Below are positions 9,814 through 17,932 of a stretch of 64,000 nucleotides of DNA, one piece after another (positions within the stretch are counted from its first letter, which is position 1; each line of letters opens with the position of its first letter). The translations under genes and the position numbers were made by a program. Below the pieces are notes generated by a model. That model was not told the DNA's origin, did no database searches, and saw nothing but the letters and a program-made list of their open reading frames with translations. The stretch is from Aquabacter cavernae (GTDB taxonomy: Bacteria; Pseudomonadota; Alphaproteobacteria; Rhizobiales; Xanthobacteraceae), in contig NZ_RWKV01000008.1 in the NCBI RefSeq assembly GCF_003993795.1, positions 310,001-374,000 of the forward strand. The letters run 5' to 3'.

Positions 9814-11184
9814 ATGGCCCGCGATACGCTGGACGCAACACCCATCCAAACCCGCGACGAACTGGTCGCGTGGATGGAAGGGGGAAACAAGCCCGAGAGC
9901 GCCTTCCGCCTCGGTACCGAGCACGAGAAGATCCCCTTCACCCTCGCCCGCCACGAGCCGGTTCCCTATGAGGGCCCCGCCGGCATCCGCGCGGTGCTGG
10001 AGGGCATGAAGGCCCAGAGCGGCTGGGATCCGATTCTGGAAGGCGAGACCCTGATCGGCCTTGCGGACCCTCGGGGTGGCGGCGCCATCTCGCTGGAGCC
10101 GGGCGGGCAGTTCGAGCTGTCGGGCGCGCCGCTGATCTCGGTCCACGAGACCTGTTCGGAGATCAACACCCACCTCACCCAGCTTCATGAGGTGGCCAAG
10201 CCCCTGGGCCTCGGCTTCCTGGGCATCGGCATGAGCCCGGAATGGACGCGCGCGGAAACGCCCGTCATGCCCAAGGGCCGCTACCGCATCATGGCCGGCT
10301 ATATGCCCAAGGTGGGCACGCTGGGCCTCGACATGATGTTCCGCACCTGCACCGTGCAGGTGAACCTGGATTTCTCCTCCGAGGCCGACATGGTGCGCAA
10401 GTTGCGCGTCAGCCTCGCGCTCCAGCCGGTGGCCACCGCGCTGTTCGCCAATTCGCCCTTCACCGAGGGGCGGCCCAACGGCTTCCTCTCGTTCCGCTCG
10501 GAGATCTGGCGCGACACGGATGCGGACCGCTCCGGCATGCTGCCCTTCGCCTTCGAACCGGGCATGGGTTTCGAGCGCTACGTGGATTACGCGCTGGACG
10601 TGCCCATGTATTTCGTGAAGCGCGGCGAGCATTACGTGGACGTGGCCGGCTCCTCCTTCCGCGACCTTCTGGCGGGCCGCCATCCCGCGCTGCCGGGCGA
10701 GACGGCGACGCTGTCGGACTGGGTCAACCATCTCTCCACCATCTTCCCCGAGGTGCGCCTCAAGCGCTTCCTGGAGATGCGCGGCGCCGATGCCGGCCCG
10801 TGGGCGGATTTGTGCGCCCTGCCGGCGTTCTGGGCGGGCCTGCTTTATGATCAGGCCAGCCTCGATGCGGCCTGGGACGTGGTGAAGGACTGGACGGACG
10901 CGCAGCGCCAGCAGGTGCGCGACGATGTTCCCCGCCTTGCCCTGAAAGCCGAGATCGCCGGGCGGACCTTGGCGGATGTGGCCCGCGAGGTGCTGGCCAT
11001 TTCCCGCGCCGGTCTGGCGCGGCGGAACAAGCGCGACAGCCAGGGGCGGGACGAGACACGGTTTCTCGCGCCGTTGGAGGAGACCCTGGCCTGCGGCAAG
11101 ACACCCGCCGAACGCCTGCTGGACCTCTATGCGGGTCCGTGGGGCGGCTCGGTGGAACCTGTGTTCGACGCGCTCGCTTACTGA
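9814..11184 (+). CDS. gshA: glutamate-cysteine ligase (plant/alphaproteobacterial type)
   Basis: 456 residues. First step of glutathione synthesis, ATP-dependent ligation of glutamate to cysteine in the cytoplasm. The N-terminal FRLGTEHEKIPF block, the segment GGGAISLEPGGQFELSGAP and the downstream MPKGRYRIM block match the class shared by plants and alphaproteobacteria, unrelated in sequence to E. coli GshA. Length is normal for this class (~455). It stands alone, with about 290 bases before it in which I see no gene. No regulatory site was recognised. Confidence 0.92.
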   Translation: MARDTLDATPIQTRDELVAWMEGGNKPESAFRLGTEHEKIPFTLARHEPVPYEGPAGIRAVLEGMKAQSGWDPILEGETLIGLADPRGGGAISLEPGGQFELSGAPLISVHETCSEINTHLTQLHEVAKPLGLGFLGIGMSPEWTRAETPVMPKGRYRIMAGYMPKVGTLGLDMMFRTCTVQVNLDFSSEADMVRKLRVSLALQPVATALFANSPFTEGRPNGFLSFRSEIWRDTDADRSGMLPFAFEPGMGFERYVDYALDVPMYFVKRGEHYVDVAGSSFRDLLAGRHPALPGETATLSDWVNHLSTIFPEVRLKRFLEMRGADAGPWADLCALPAFWAGLLYDQASLDAAWDVVKDWTDAQRQQVRDDVPRLALKAEIAGRTLADVAREVLAISRAGLARRNKRDSQGRDETRFLAPLEETLACGKTPAERLLDLYAGPWGGSVEPVFDALAY

Positions 11185-11417
11185 GACGTCCGAACCGCAC
11201 GGTAACTGGTTCCGGCTCCTGCCGGGGCCGGACTGACGGCGACCGCCGCCGTCCGTTGGAATCGCTCTCGCCTATGTGCGGGACGCATGGCGGCTATGTT
11301 CCGCGCGCCGCTTACCCGTTGCCTCCAGCTGGGCGAAACAGAGAGCCGAGAGACTCGGACGCGCTTTTGCCTCGGCGTTACGGCGAGGGGAGGCTGCCGC
11401 CGGGCAGAGTGTTCGCC

Positions 11418-12356
11418 ATGCCGCAGCCGCCCATTCCCGCCCAATCCTCCCTCGGACCGGCGGATATCGGCCTTTATGCCGTCACGGTGCTGATTTTCAG
11501 CTCAGGCTGGCTGCCGCTTCGGTTCCAGCTGGGCGTGGTGGACCCGGAAGTGTCGCTGGTCTGGCGCTTCATCGTCGCCTCCGGCTGCATGTTCGCCGTC
11601 GCGGCCCTGAGCGGCGCGCGCCTGACCTTTCCGCTGCGAGACCACCTGCTGTTCGCCGTGCTGGGCGTGACCCTGTTCTCGCTGAACTTCCTCGCCTTCT
11701 ATTATGCCGGCTACCATCTGGCGTCCGGCCTGCTCTCCGTGCTGTTCGCGCTGTCGGCGGTGCTCATTCCCCTCATGTCGGCGCTGGCTTCGCGCACATG
11801 GCCGCGGCCGCGCATCCTCGCCGGGGCGCTCTTGGGGGTGGTCGGCGTGGGGCTGGTGTTCGGCCCGGTCCTGTCGGAGCGTGGCTTCGGCTCCGGCCTC
11901 CATCTGGGGCTTCTGGCCGGGCTCGCGGGCGCGCTGCTGTTCTCGTTCGGCAGCATGATGTCCATGGCGCTCGGGCGGCGGCACCTGCCCCAGGCCTCGG
12001 CCAATGCCTATTCCATGTTTTACGGGCTGGTCCTGCTGGCGGCCATCGCGCTGCTGCGGGGCGGTCATTTCCAGGTGGAGTGGACGGGCCGTTACCTCGG
12101 CTCGCTCGCCTGGCTCATCATCTTCCCCACCTTGCTGGGCTATGCGGTCTACTTCCAGCTCATCTCCCGCATCGGTGCCAGCCGGGCGGGATACGGCACG
12201 GTGGTCATGCCCATCCTGGCCCTGCTCATCTCCTCCTTGGTGGAGGACTTCCACTGGACCCTGGCGGCGGGCGTCGGGATCGCGCTGGTGCTGGTGGGCA
12301 ATTTCGTGGTGCTCGGGGCGCCGCGCACGCCGCAGGGCCTTCCGGACAAGCCCTGA
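11418..12356 (+). CDS. DMT-superfamily (EamA) transporter
   Basis: 312 residues with about ten predicted transmembrane helices in two EamA repeats, beginning at AVTVLIFSSGWLPLRFQLG. Such proteins usually export amino acids or other small metabolites across the inner membrane. The ATG at 11418 was chosen because upstream in-frame sequence is arginine- and proline-rich and lacks conservation features. It converges on the LysR gene with only 14 bases between stops. Substrate cannot be deduced. Confidence 0.85.
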   Translation: MPQPPIPAQSSLGPADIGLYAVTVLIFSSGWLPLRFQLGVVDPEVSLVWRFIVASGCMFAVAALSGARLTFPLRDHLLFAVLGVTLFSLNFLAFYYAGYHLASGLLSVLFALSAVLIPLMSALASRTWPRPRILAGALLGVVGVGLVFGPVLSERGFGSGLHLGLLAGLAGALLFSFGSMMSMALGRRHLPQASANAYSMFYGLVLLAAIALLRGGHFQVEWTGRYLGSLAWLIIFPTLLGYAVYFQLISRIGASRAGYGTVVMPILALLISSLVEDFHWTLAAGVGIALVLVGNFVVLGAPRTPQGLPDKP

Positions 12357-12370
12357 AGCGCACCGGGACC

Positions 12371-13252
12371 TTATTCCGCCGCGTCCGACTCGGTGACGTT
12401 GTCGAGGCCCTGGATGATGTGGTTGGCCAGCTCGTCCGCGAGGATGGAGGGCTCGTGTCGGTTGCGCAGCAGGCCGATATCGCACGGCGGCAGGGGCGGA
12501 TAGCCGTCCGAGGGACCAAGCACCCGCATGCCGGGCCGCAGCGCCGATTCCGGGAAGACGGACACCGCGAGGCCGGACAGGACCGCCGCCGAAACCGCGC
12601 CCGCATTGGGGCTGGTATAGAGCACGCGATGCGCCCGGCCGATTCCGGTCAGCCGCGTGATGGCCGCTTCCCGCCAGAGGCAGGTGGGGCGCCCCAGAGC
12701 CAGCGGCACCGGCGTTTCCAGATGGGCGGCGTGGCGCGCGGAGGAGACCCACATCAGCCGCTCGCGGCGGATGATCTGGGCGTTGCGGGCGGAATTTTCC
12801 GTATAGGTGATGATGGCGAGGTCCAGCGTGCCGGCGCGGATGCGCTCGGAGAGATCGCAGGACGGCTCGCAGATCACGGTCAGCTCCACAGAGGGGTGCG
12901 TACGCGAGAAGCGCGCCATGATTTCCGGCAGATAGCGATCCGCATAATCGTCCGGCACGCCGAGGCAGACATGGCCGGAAAGGGCCGCGTCCGCGAAGCT
13001 CGCGACCGCTTCGAGATTCAGCTTCACGATGCGCCGCGCAAAGTCCAGCAGGCGCTCGCCATCCTCCGTGAGGCGCGAGGCACGCCCGTCGCGCGCGAAG
13101 ATGGGGCGCCCGACCCGCTCCTCCAGCCGCTTCATCTGCATGGAGACGGCCGACTGGGTCTTGTGCACCACTTCGGCGGCGCGGGTGAAGCTGCCGGTCT
13201 CAGCGATGGCAACGAACGTGCGCAACTGGTCGCCGTCGAGCAGGAAGGTCAT
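12371..13252 (-). CDS. LysR-family transcriptional regulator
   Basis: 293 residues. The N-terminal helix-turn-helix (LRTFVAIAETGSFTRAAEVV, then KTQSAVSMQMKRLEE) is followed by a periplasmic-binding-protein-like effector domain from about residue 90. The ATG at 13252 puts the helix-turn-helix at the usual position; the upstream in-frame extension would read through a 22-bp palindrome that is better explained as the operator. The divergent neighbour encodes a small DUF1127 protein, a pairing common in Rhizobiales, which suggests that the regulator controls itself and that gene. Confidence 0.9.
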   Translation of the reverse strand: MTFLLDGDQLRTFVAIAETGSFTRAAEVVHKTQSAVSMQMKRLEERVGRPIFARDGRASRLTEDGERLLDFARRIVKLNLEAVASFADAALSGHVCLGVPDDYADRYLPEIMARFSRTHPSVELTVICEPSCDLSERIRAGTLDLAIITYTENSARNAQIIRRERLMWVSSARHAAHLETPVPLALGRPTCLWREAAITRLTGIGRAHRVLYTSPNAGAVSAAVLSGLAVSVFPESALRPGMRVLGPSDGYPPLPPCDIGLLRNRHEPSILADELANHIIQGLDNVTESDAAE

Positions 13253-13262
13253 GGGTCTCACC

Positions 13263-13284
13263 TTATCATCAAGGTTGATGATAA
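13263..13284. promoter_or_regulatory. 22-bp perfect palindrome, probable LysR operator
   Basis: The half-site TTATCATCAA, two central G residues, then the exact reverse complement of the half-site. It lies 11 bases upstream of the LysR start and 150 bases upstream of the divergent DUF1127 gene. This position and symmetry suit an autoregulatory LysR binding site. Confidence 0.6.
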
Positions 13285-13433
13285 TTCCGATGAATAACAT
13301 TCGCTAGTTTGATTTCACGAGCGCGTGCACAAGCATGACAGGCGCTGCGGCGTCCGGTGCACGGCCCGGGAAATCGGGTGGCTCTCGCCGGGCGGATGGA
13401 GACACTTCCCGGCGCCCGAACTGGAGAGAACCC

Positions 13434-13736
13434 ATGTCTTACGGAGAGACCCGCGCGGCGTTCGTCGCACCGGTCGGCTCGGCGCTGGCCCATGTCCTGC
13501 TCACGGCGTCTGATTTCGCGGTGAAAGCCGCCCGCGCCATCGAGCATCGCCGCGCCCTCCGTCAGTTGGGCCAGCTCGACGACCATATGCTGCGTGATAT
13601 CGGCCTGACGCGAAGCGATCTTCGCGATGCCGCCGCCGAACCGCTCTGGCGCGATGGAACGCAGGTTCTGATCACCCGCACCGTGGAACGCCGCGCCGCT
13701 TTCCGGCTGCGTCAGCGCAACCGCGCGGGGGCCTGA
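13434..13736 (+). CDS. small DUF1127-domain protein
   Basis: 100 residues. The C-terminal half carries the DUF1127 core (LRQLGQLDDHMLRDIGLTRS), a short arginine-rich helix-turn motif found in many small alphaproteobacterial proteins. Some DUF1127 proteins act as post-transcriptional regulators of phosphate or central carbon metabolism through RNA interactions. The start at 13434 is supported by GGAGAG seven bases upstream. It is a single-gene unit ending in a strong terminator, divergent from the LysR gene. Its specific role is unknown. Confidence 0.8.
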   Translation: MSYGETRAAFVAPVGSALAHVLLTASDFAVKAARAIEHRRALRQLGQLDDHMLRDIGLTRSDLRDAAAEPLWRDGTQVLITRTVERRAAFRLRQRNRAGA

Positions 13737-13783
13737 TCGGGCGACACAATCGGACGGCGCCGCCCCTCGGGGTCGTCCTCTCT

Positions 13784-13816
13784 GGCCCGTGCCGCGAACC
13801 GGCACGGGCCTTTTTT
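13784..13816 (+). terminator. rho-independent terminator
   Basis: The perfect 10-bp stem GGCCCGTGCC/GGCACGGGCC has a 7-base loop and is followed by six T residues. It closes the DUF1127 transcription unit. Confidence 0.9.
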
Positions 13817-13834
13817 ATGGTCTCGCGCCGGGCG

Positions 13835-14761
13835 CTATTTCGGCTTGCGCGGGGTGCGGGAATGGCCGGAGCTGCGATCCAGCATCTGGCTCCAGAACTC
13901 CGCCATGGGCAGCAGGCCGAACGGATCGTAGGGATCGGCCGGGCCACGCCCTTGGGTGCCGGGCGGGAAGCCCGTGGCGAAGAGCTGGGCGAAGTAATCC
14001 TGCAGCGGCCAGTGCCCCAGGGCGGGAGGGGCCGGCGGGGGAGGGGGCGGAGGGGGCAGGGGAGCGACGGGCTTCGGCATGGCGCCGCCCATGCTCGCAA
14101 GCGCGGTCTCCATCATCTCTTGCCAGGCCGCGGTCGCGCCCCGCGTGCCGAAATTTCCGCCGACTGAGGTCCAGGGCGAACGGACCATCATCTCCGAGAA
14201 GGCATCCACCCAGGGATTTCCGGTGCGGCGGCTCATCGGGCCCATCATGCTCACCAGACCGTCCACCCAGGGATTCCCCGTGGGTTCCGGCTGGCCGCTG
14301 GCGCGCGCCAGCAGGCCGGCCAGCATCTGGTTGAGGGCGCCCGAGGCGGCCAGCGACTTGGTGAGGCCACCGATCACCAGCGACGCGAAGGCCGGCGTCA
14401 TCTGATTGACCACGGCGACGCCGAGCCCGGTGGAAGAGGCGGCGTGATTCATCACCGCGCGCGACACTTCCGGCGAACCGAACATCGCTTCCAGCGCATT
14501 GGCGCCCGGCTGGGCGAGGTCGCTGGGCGTGGTGGGACCGCGATCATAGAGCGCGGCATAGGGACCGCGCATCATGAGGACCATGAGATTCGCGAGCCCC
14601 TCGGGGCTCTGCATGGACTTCTGAATGCCCATGGCGAACGCGGGCATCAGCGCCTCGGCGGCGGCCTGGGCCTGATGTACCGAAAGCCCATAGAGCTGCG
14701 CGAGGTTGTTCAGCCCCTCGCCCCCTTGAGCTGCACGCACCATTTGAACGAAAGGATCCAT
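13835..14761 (-). CDS. DUF937-like protein with proline-rich linker
   Basis: 308 residues, no signal peptide. The N-terminal ~150 residues resemble DUF937/YidB-type helical proteins (QAQAAAEALMPAFAMGIQKS). Two near-repeats beginning TGNPWVD lie at about residues 161-167 and 180-186. A run of ten prolines near residue 240 separates this from a C-terminal tail rich in Phe, Pro and Gly (DYFAQLFATGFPPGTQGRGP), and the end is basic. The tail could be an interaction segment. Function is not known; the family has no established activity. It stands alone between two terminators or gaps. Confidence 0.7.
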   Translation of the reverse strand: MDPFVQMVRAAQGGEGLNNLAQLYGLSVHQAQAAAEALMPAFAMGIQKSMQSPEGLANLMVLMMRGPYAALYDRGPTTPSDLAQPGANALEAMFGSPEVSRAVMNHAASSTGLGVAVVNQMTPAFASLVIGGLTKSLAASGALNQMLAGLLARASGQPEPTGNPWVDGLVSMMGPMSRRTGNPWVDAFSEMMVRSPWTSVGGNFGTRGATAAWQEMMETALASMGGAMPKPVAPLPPPPPPPPAPPALGHWPLQDYFAQLFATGFPPGTQGRGPADPYDPFGLLPMAEFWSQMLDRSSGHSRTPRKPK

Positions 14762-14863
14762 TGGCCGCCTCCTGTGGGAAGTCTATGCCATGATCCTGCC
14801 AAAATCACGGAAAGATCGGCCGGTCCGGACCTTACGCACCGCAAGCCGTGCCGCGACCCATCG

Positions 14864-16702
14864 TCAGCCCGAGAATTCGGTCTCGTGCGTGAGCACGTCC
14901 TGGGCCTCGGGATTGAGCGGGCGGGCGGGCTTGTCGGGCTGGGTCAGCGGCTCGGGCTCCAGCTTGCGGTTGGGAATGAGATCCATGCCCGCATAAAGCC
15001 CTTCCTCCACCTGCCGCTGCAGGCGCGCCCGGTCCTTGGCCCGCACCTCGGAAACCAGGCCCGCCACCGCTTCGCGCTCCAGGCCCAGCGTTTCCAGGGT
15101 GCGCGCGCCGAAGGAGAAGGCCGATTCGAGGGTCTCGCGCATCTCGTAGTCCACGCCCTTGCGCAGCAGGGTCATGGAATGGGCGCGGTCATAGCTGCGC
15201 ACATGCAGGCGGACATGGGGCATGGAGGCCTGGACGATATCGACGATGCGGTCGGCCGCCTCGCGGTCGTCCACGCACACGGCGATCACCTCCGCCTGGT
15301 CGGCCCCCGCCGCGCGCAGCACGTCGAGGCGTGTGCCGTCGCCATAATAGATGCGCACGCCGAACCGGCCCGCGCTCTGGATCATCTCCACGTCGCTGTC
15401 GATGATGGTGACGCCCACCCCTTCCGCCAGCAGGCATTGCGAGACGATCTGCCCGAACCGGCCGAAGCCGATCACCAGCACCCGCCCATCCGCATCGGAG
15501 AAATCATCCGGCTCGGGCTCCGGCGCGTTGCGGCGGAATTTCGGGAGAAGATAGGTGATGGCGGCGAACACCAGAGGGCCGATCATCATGGTGATGGCGG
15601 CGGTCGCGGTGAGGAATTCGCTCTGCTCGCGACTCAGCAGGCCGTTGGTCAGAGCGAGCGGGAACAGGACGAAGGCGAATTCGCCCGCCGGCATGAGGAC
15701 GGCGCCCGCCCGTACGGCATCGGTGCGGGTGGTGTGGTCGGAGCGGTAGAGGCCGAACACCACGGCGAACTTGATGGAGGTGATGAGCACCGCCGCCGCG
15801 ATGAGCGGCAGGATGTGCGGCAGCAGCACCCGCATATCCAGCGACATGCCGATGCCCATGAAGAAGAAGGACAGGAGCAGGCCGCGGAAGGCGTCGATAT
15901 TCGCCTCCAGCTCATGCCGGAAGGTGCTTTCGGAGAGCAGCAGGCCCGCCAGGAAGGCGCCCAGCGCCATGGACAGGCCGACCGAGGCCATGAGACCCGC
16001 CGCACCGAGCACCACCAGCAGCGCCGCCGCCGTCATGGCCTCGCGCGCGCCGGAGCGGGCAAGAAGGCGGAACAGGGGATTGAGCAGATAGCGCCCGGCC
16101 AGGACCATGGCCCCGACCGCCGCGATCGCCGCGCCCGCCTTGAAGGCCACCATCATGGGCTCCCCCTCCATGCGCGCCGCCGCCGGGGCCAGCAGCGGCA
16201 CGAGGGCCAGGAGCGGAACGATGGCGATGTCCTGGAACAGCAGAATCGAGAAAGCCCGCTGCCCGTAGCCGGACGGCAGGTCTCCGCGTTCGTTGAGAAT
16301 CTGGAGCGCGATGGAGGTGGCCGACATGGCGAGCGCCATGCCCGCGATGAACGCGCCGGGCAGGCTGAGGCCGAGGCTCCAGCCCACGGCCGTGATGAGC
16401 AGGCCGGTCACCAGCAACTGCGCCGTGCCGAGCCCGAAAATGTAGCGGCCCATGGAAAGGAGCCGCGAGGGCTGCAATTCCATGCCGATGAGGAAGAGGA
16501 GGAACACCACGCCCAATTCGGCGACGGTGATCACCACATGGGGGTCGGCCACATCGAAACCCGCCGGGCCGATGGTGATTCCCGCCAGCAGATAACCGAC
16601 CACGGGTGACAAACCGAGGCGCTTGGCGATGGGGACGGACACCACGGCGGCGAGAAGGAAGGCGAGGCCGGCGAGGAATAGTGTGTGGTCGTCCCCGTGC
16701 AT
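14864..16702 (-). CDS. Kef-type monovalent cation:proton antiporter (CPA2)
   Basis: 612 residues. About twelve transmembrane helices over residues 5-390 form a Na/H-exchanger domain (SPVVGYLLAGITIGPAGFD, LGVVFLLFLIGMEL). A cytoplasmic TrkA-N nucleotide-binding domain follows, with the Rossmann motif GFGRFGQ at about residue 410. This is the KefB/KefC arrangement, a potassium/proton antiporter gated by the nucleotide domain and, in E. coli, by glutathione adducts. The ATG at 16702 was preferred to an upstream codon because MHGDDHTLFLAGLAFLL places the first helix at the terminus. No KefF/KefG-like partner is adjacent. Confidence 0.88.
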   Translation of the reverse strand: MHGDDHTLFLAGLAFLLAAVVSVPIAKRLGLSPVVGYLLAGITIGPAGFDVADPHVVITVAELGVVFLLFLIGMELQPSRLLSMGRYIFGLGTAQLLVTGLLITAVGWSLGLSLPGAFIAGMALAMSATSIALQILNERGDLPSGYGQRAFSILLFQDIAIVPLLALVPLLAPAAARMEGEPMMVAFKAGAAIAAVGAMVLAGRYLLNPLFRLLARSGAREAMTAAALLVVLGAAGLMASVGLSMALGAFLAGLLLSESTFRHELEANIDAFRGLLLSFFFMGIGMSLDMRVLLPHILPLIAAAVLITSIKFAVVFGLYRSDHTTRTDAVRAGAVLMPAGEFAFVLFPLALTNGLLSREQSEFLTATAAITMMIGPLVFAAITYLLPKFRRNAPEPEPDDFSDADGRVLVIGFGRFGQIVSQCLLAEGVGVTIIDSDVEMIQSAGRFGVRIYYGDGTRLDVLRAAGADQAEVIAVCVDDREAADRIVDIVQASMPHVRLHVRSYDRAHSMTLLRKGVDYEMRETLESAFSFGARTLETLGLEREAVAGLVSEVRAKDRARLQRQVEEGLYAGMDLIPNRKLEPEPLTQPDKPARPLNPEAQDVLTHETEFSG

Positions 16703-16948
16703 CGCCTGTCGTCTCCGCACTGCCGCGCTCAAGAGTGCCATAGGCCAGCGTCGCCGCGCATTGGGCTGCGGCGCAGGTCGTCAGTCGCTCTCTCTCAATG
16801 CTTCAAAGGCTGGTTCCACGGTCAGCCATGTTCAGGCTGACCGGTATCAGGCTCTAGCTTCGCCGCTGTTTTTGGGCAGGGCATGTGGCCAAACCATGCC
16901 CGCGATGCGAAATCCTCGCGGCACCGCACAACTGCGCGGACGGTGTAA

Positions 16949-17506
16949 CTATTTCAGCGCGTCGAAGCCGGGGCCGAAGCCATTCAGGCTCATGGGAATG
17001 CCGATGCCTTCCTCGGGCGTCTGGAAAATAATGAAGGTGGCCTGCTTGCCCTGGCGCAGCCGGTTGATGAGCGTGTCGTCCATCACCACTTCGGCCACGC
17101 AGCCATTGGGCAGGCAGCGCACGAAGCCCGCGCGGCCCACATCCGCATCGTCGATCTTCAGGCCGAGGCCGGAGGGGATGAGCACGCCCAGCGGGGCCAG
17201 CACGCGCAGCAGGCGGCTCTTCCCGTCGGCGGTCTTCAGGATGATGACCGTAAGGCCCACATTCGGGCGGTCCTCGGCCTGCACGCTCTGCAGAAGCACG
17301 CATTGCTCGCTCTGGGCACCGGGGGGGGTGTCGCAGCGAATCTGCCAGTCGTTGAACACCTGCTTCACCACGCCCTGGGCCGCGGCGGGCGTCTGCATCA
17401 GGCAGGTGAGGGCAAGCGCGGCGGCGGCGATCAGGCCAGGGAAGAGGGCGTGGCGTGAGGCAGGTGCGATGCGTGAGGCAGATGCGACCGACGACTCGAA
17501 TCCCAT
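16949..17506 (-). CDS. invasion-associated locus B (IalB)-like secreted protein
   Basis: 185 residues from the ATG at 17506. A Sec signal peptide (LFPGLIAAAALALTCLM, cleavage after AAA near residue 44) precedes an IalB domain beginning VVKQVFNDWQIRCDTP. Paired cysteines (RCDTPP...QC and RCLPNGC) probably form disulphides in the periplasm. Despite the name, IalB-like proteins occur widely in non-pathogenic Rhizobiales, and their function is not settled. An upstream in-frame ATG at 17605 is possible but would bury the signal peptide. Confidence 0.8.
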   Translation of the reverse strand: MGFESSVASASRIAPASRHALFPGLIAAAALALTCLMQTPAAAQGVVKQVFNDWQIRCDTPPGAQSEQCVLLQSVQAEDRPNVGLTVIILKTADGKSRLLRVLAPLGVLIPSGLGLKIDDADVGRAGFVRCLPNGCVAEVVMDDTLINRLRQGKQATFIIFQTPEEGIGIPMSLNGFGPGFDALK

Positions 17507-17649
17507 GGATTCCGGCTCCAAAAAACACGCGGCGACGCCGCTTCCGACACAGGCGGGACGCAACGATCTAGCCCTGCTCTTGGGCTTAAGAGCCTGACCG
17601 CTCATGTCAAGGATGCGTGTCCCGATTTGACGACAAAACGCCATTTTGT

Positions 17650-17701
17650 GGCGGATCGAGGGAGGCGTGGCCCAAGCTTGGCCTTGCGTGGTCGATCCGC
17701 C
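17650..17701. other. two-tier inverted repeat
   Basis: The outer arms GGCGGATCGA and TCGATCCGCC (10 bp, perfect) enclose 32 bases that contain the palindrome CCAAGCTTGG. It might be a structured leader RNA, a small RNA or a protein-binding array. Confidence 0.4.
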
Positions 17702-17799
17702 GCCGGCAGGCCCGAAGGGGCGGCGCGGGGGGCCTCGCACCTTAATATTGGGGGCTGCATGCGCCCCCTGGCCGCATTTGCGGCACCCCGTGATTTGTG

Positions 17800-17815
17800 T
17801 TTGATGTAAATCAAA
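17800..17815. promoter_or_regulatory. perfect FNR/FixK-type box upstream of coxB
   Basis: TTTGATGTAAATCAAA contains the exact FNR consensus TTGAT-N4-ATCAA and is a full 6+4+6 palindrome. Its centre lies 125 bases upstream of the coxB start codon. Proteins of the FNR, FnrN and FixK groups use this site for low-oxygen control. Whether the site activates or represses depends on the unmapped promoter. Confidence 0.75.
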
Positions 17816-17932
17816 GAAGGGCGTTCCGCGTGTGAGTTTCGGCGCTTCCCGTTAATGTCCCGTGAGCCGGTTGGGCTCCGGGATCGGGAGCCGGGGGATG
17901 AGAGCGACGCCGCTGAGGGAGAGAAAGTCGTC

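Larger units (their letters stand above)
17507..17932. promoter_or_regulatory. control region between the IalB-like gene and coxB
   Basis: These 426 bases carry no convincing gene. They contain inverted repeat ACAAAA-N5-TTTTGT (17633-17649), a two-tier inverted structure (17650-17701), a short G/C hairpin (about 17708-17735) and a perfect FNR/FixK box (17800-17815). Both flanking genes probably have promoters here. Confidence 0.6.

Noticed and set aside
17627-17809. A 60-codon frame upstream of coxB
   Set aside because: It lies across the nested inverted repeats and the FNR box, has no ribosome site and no family features.
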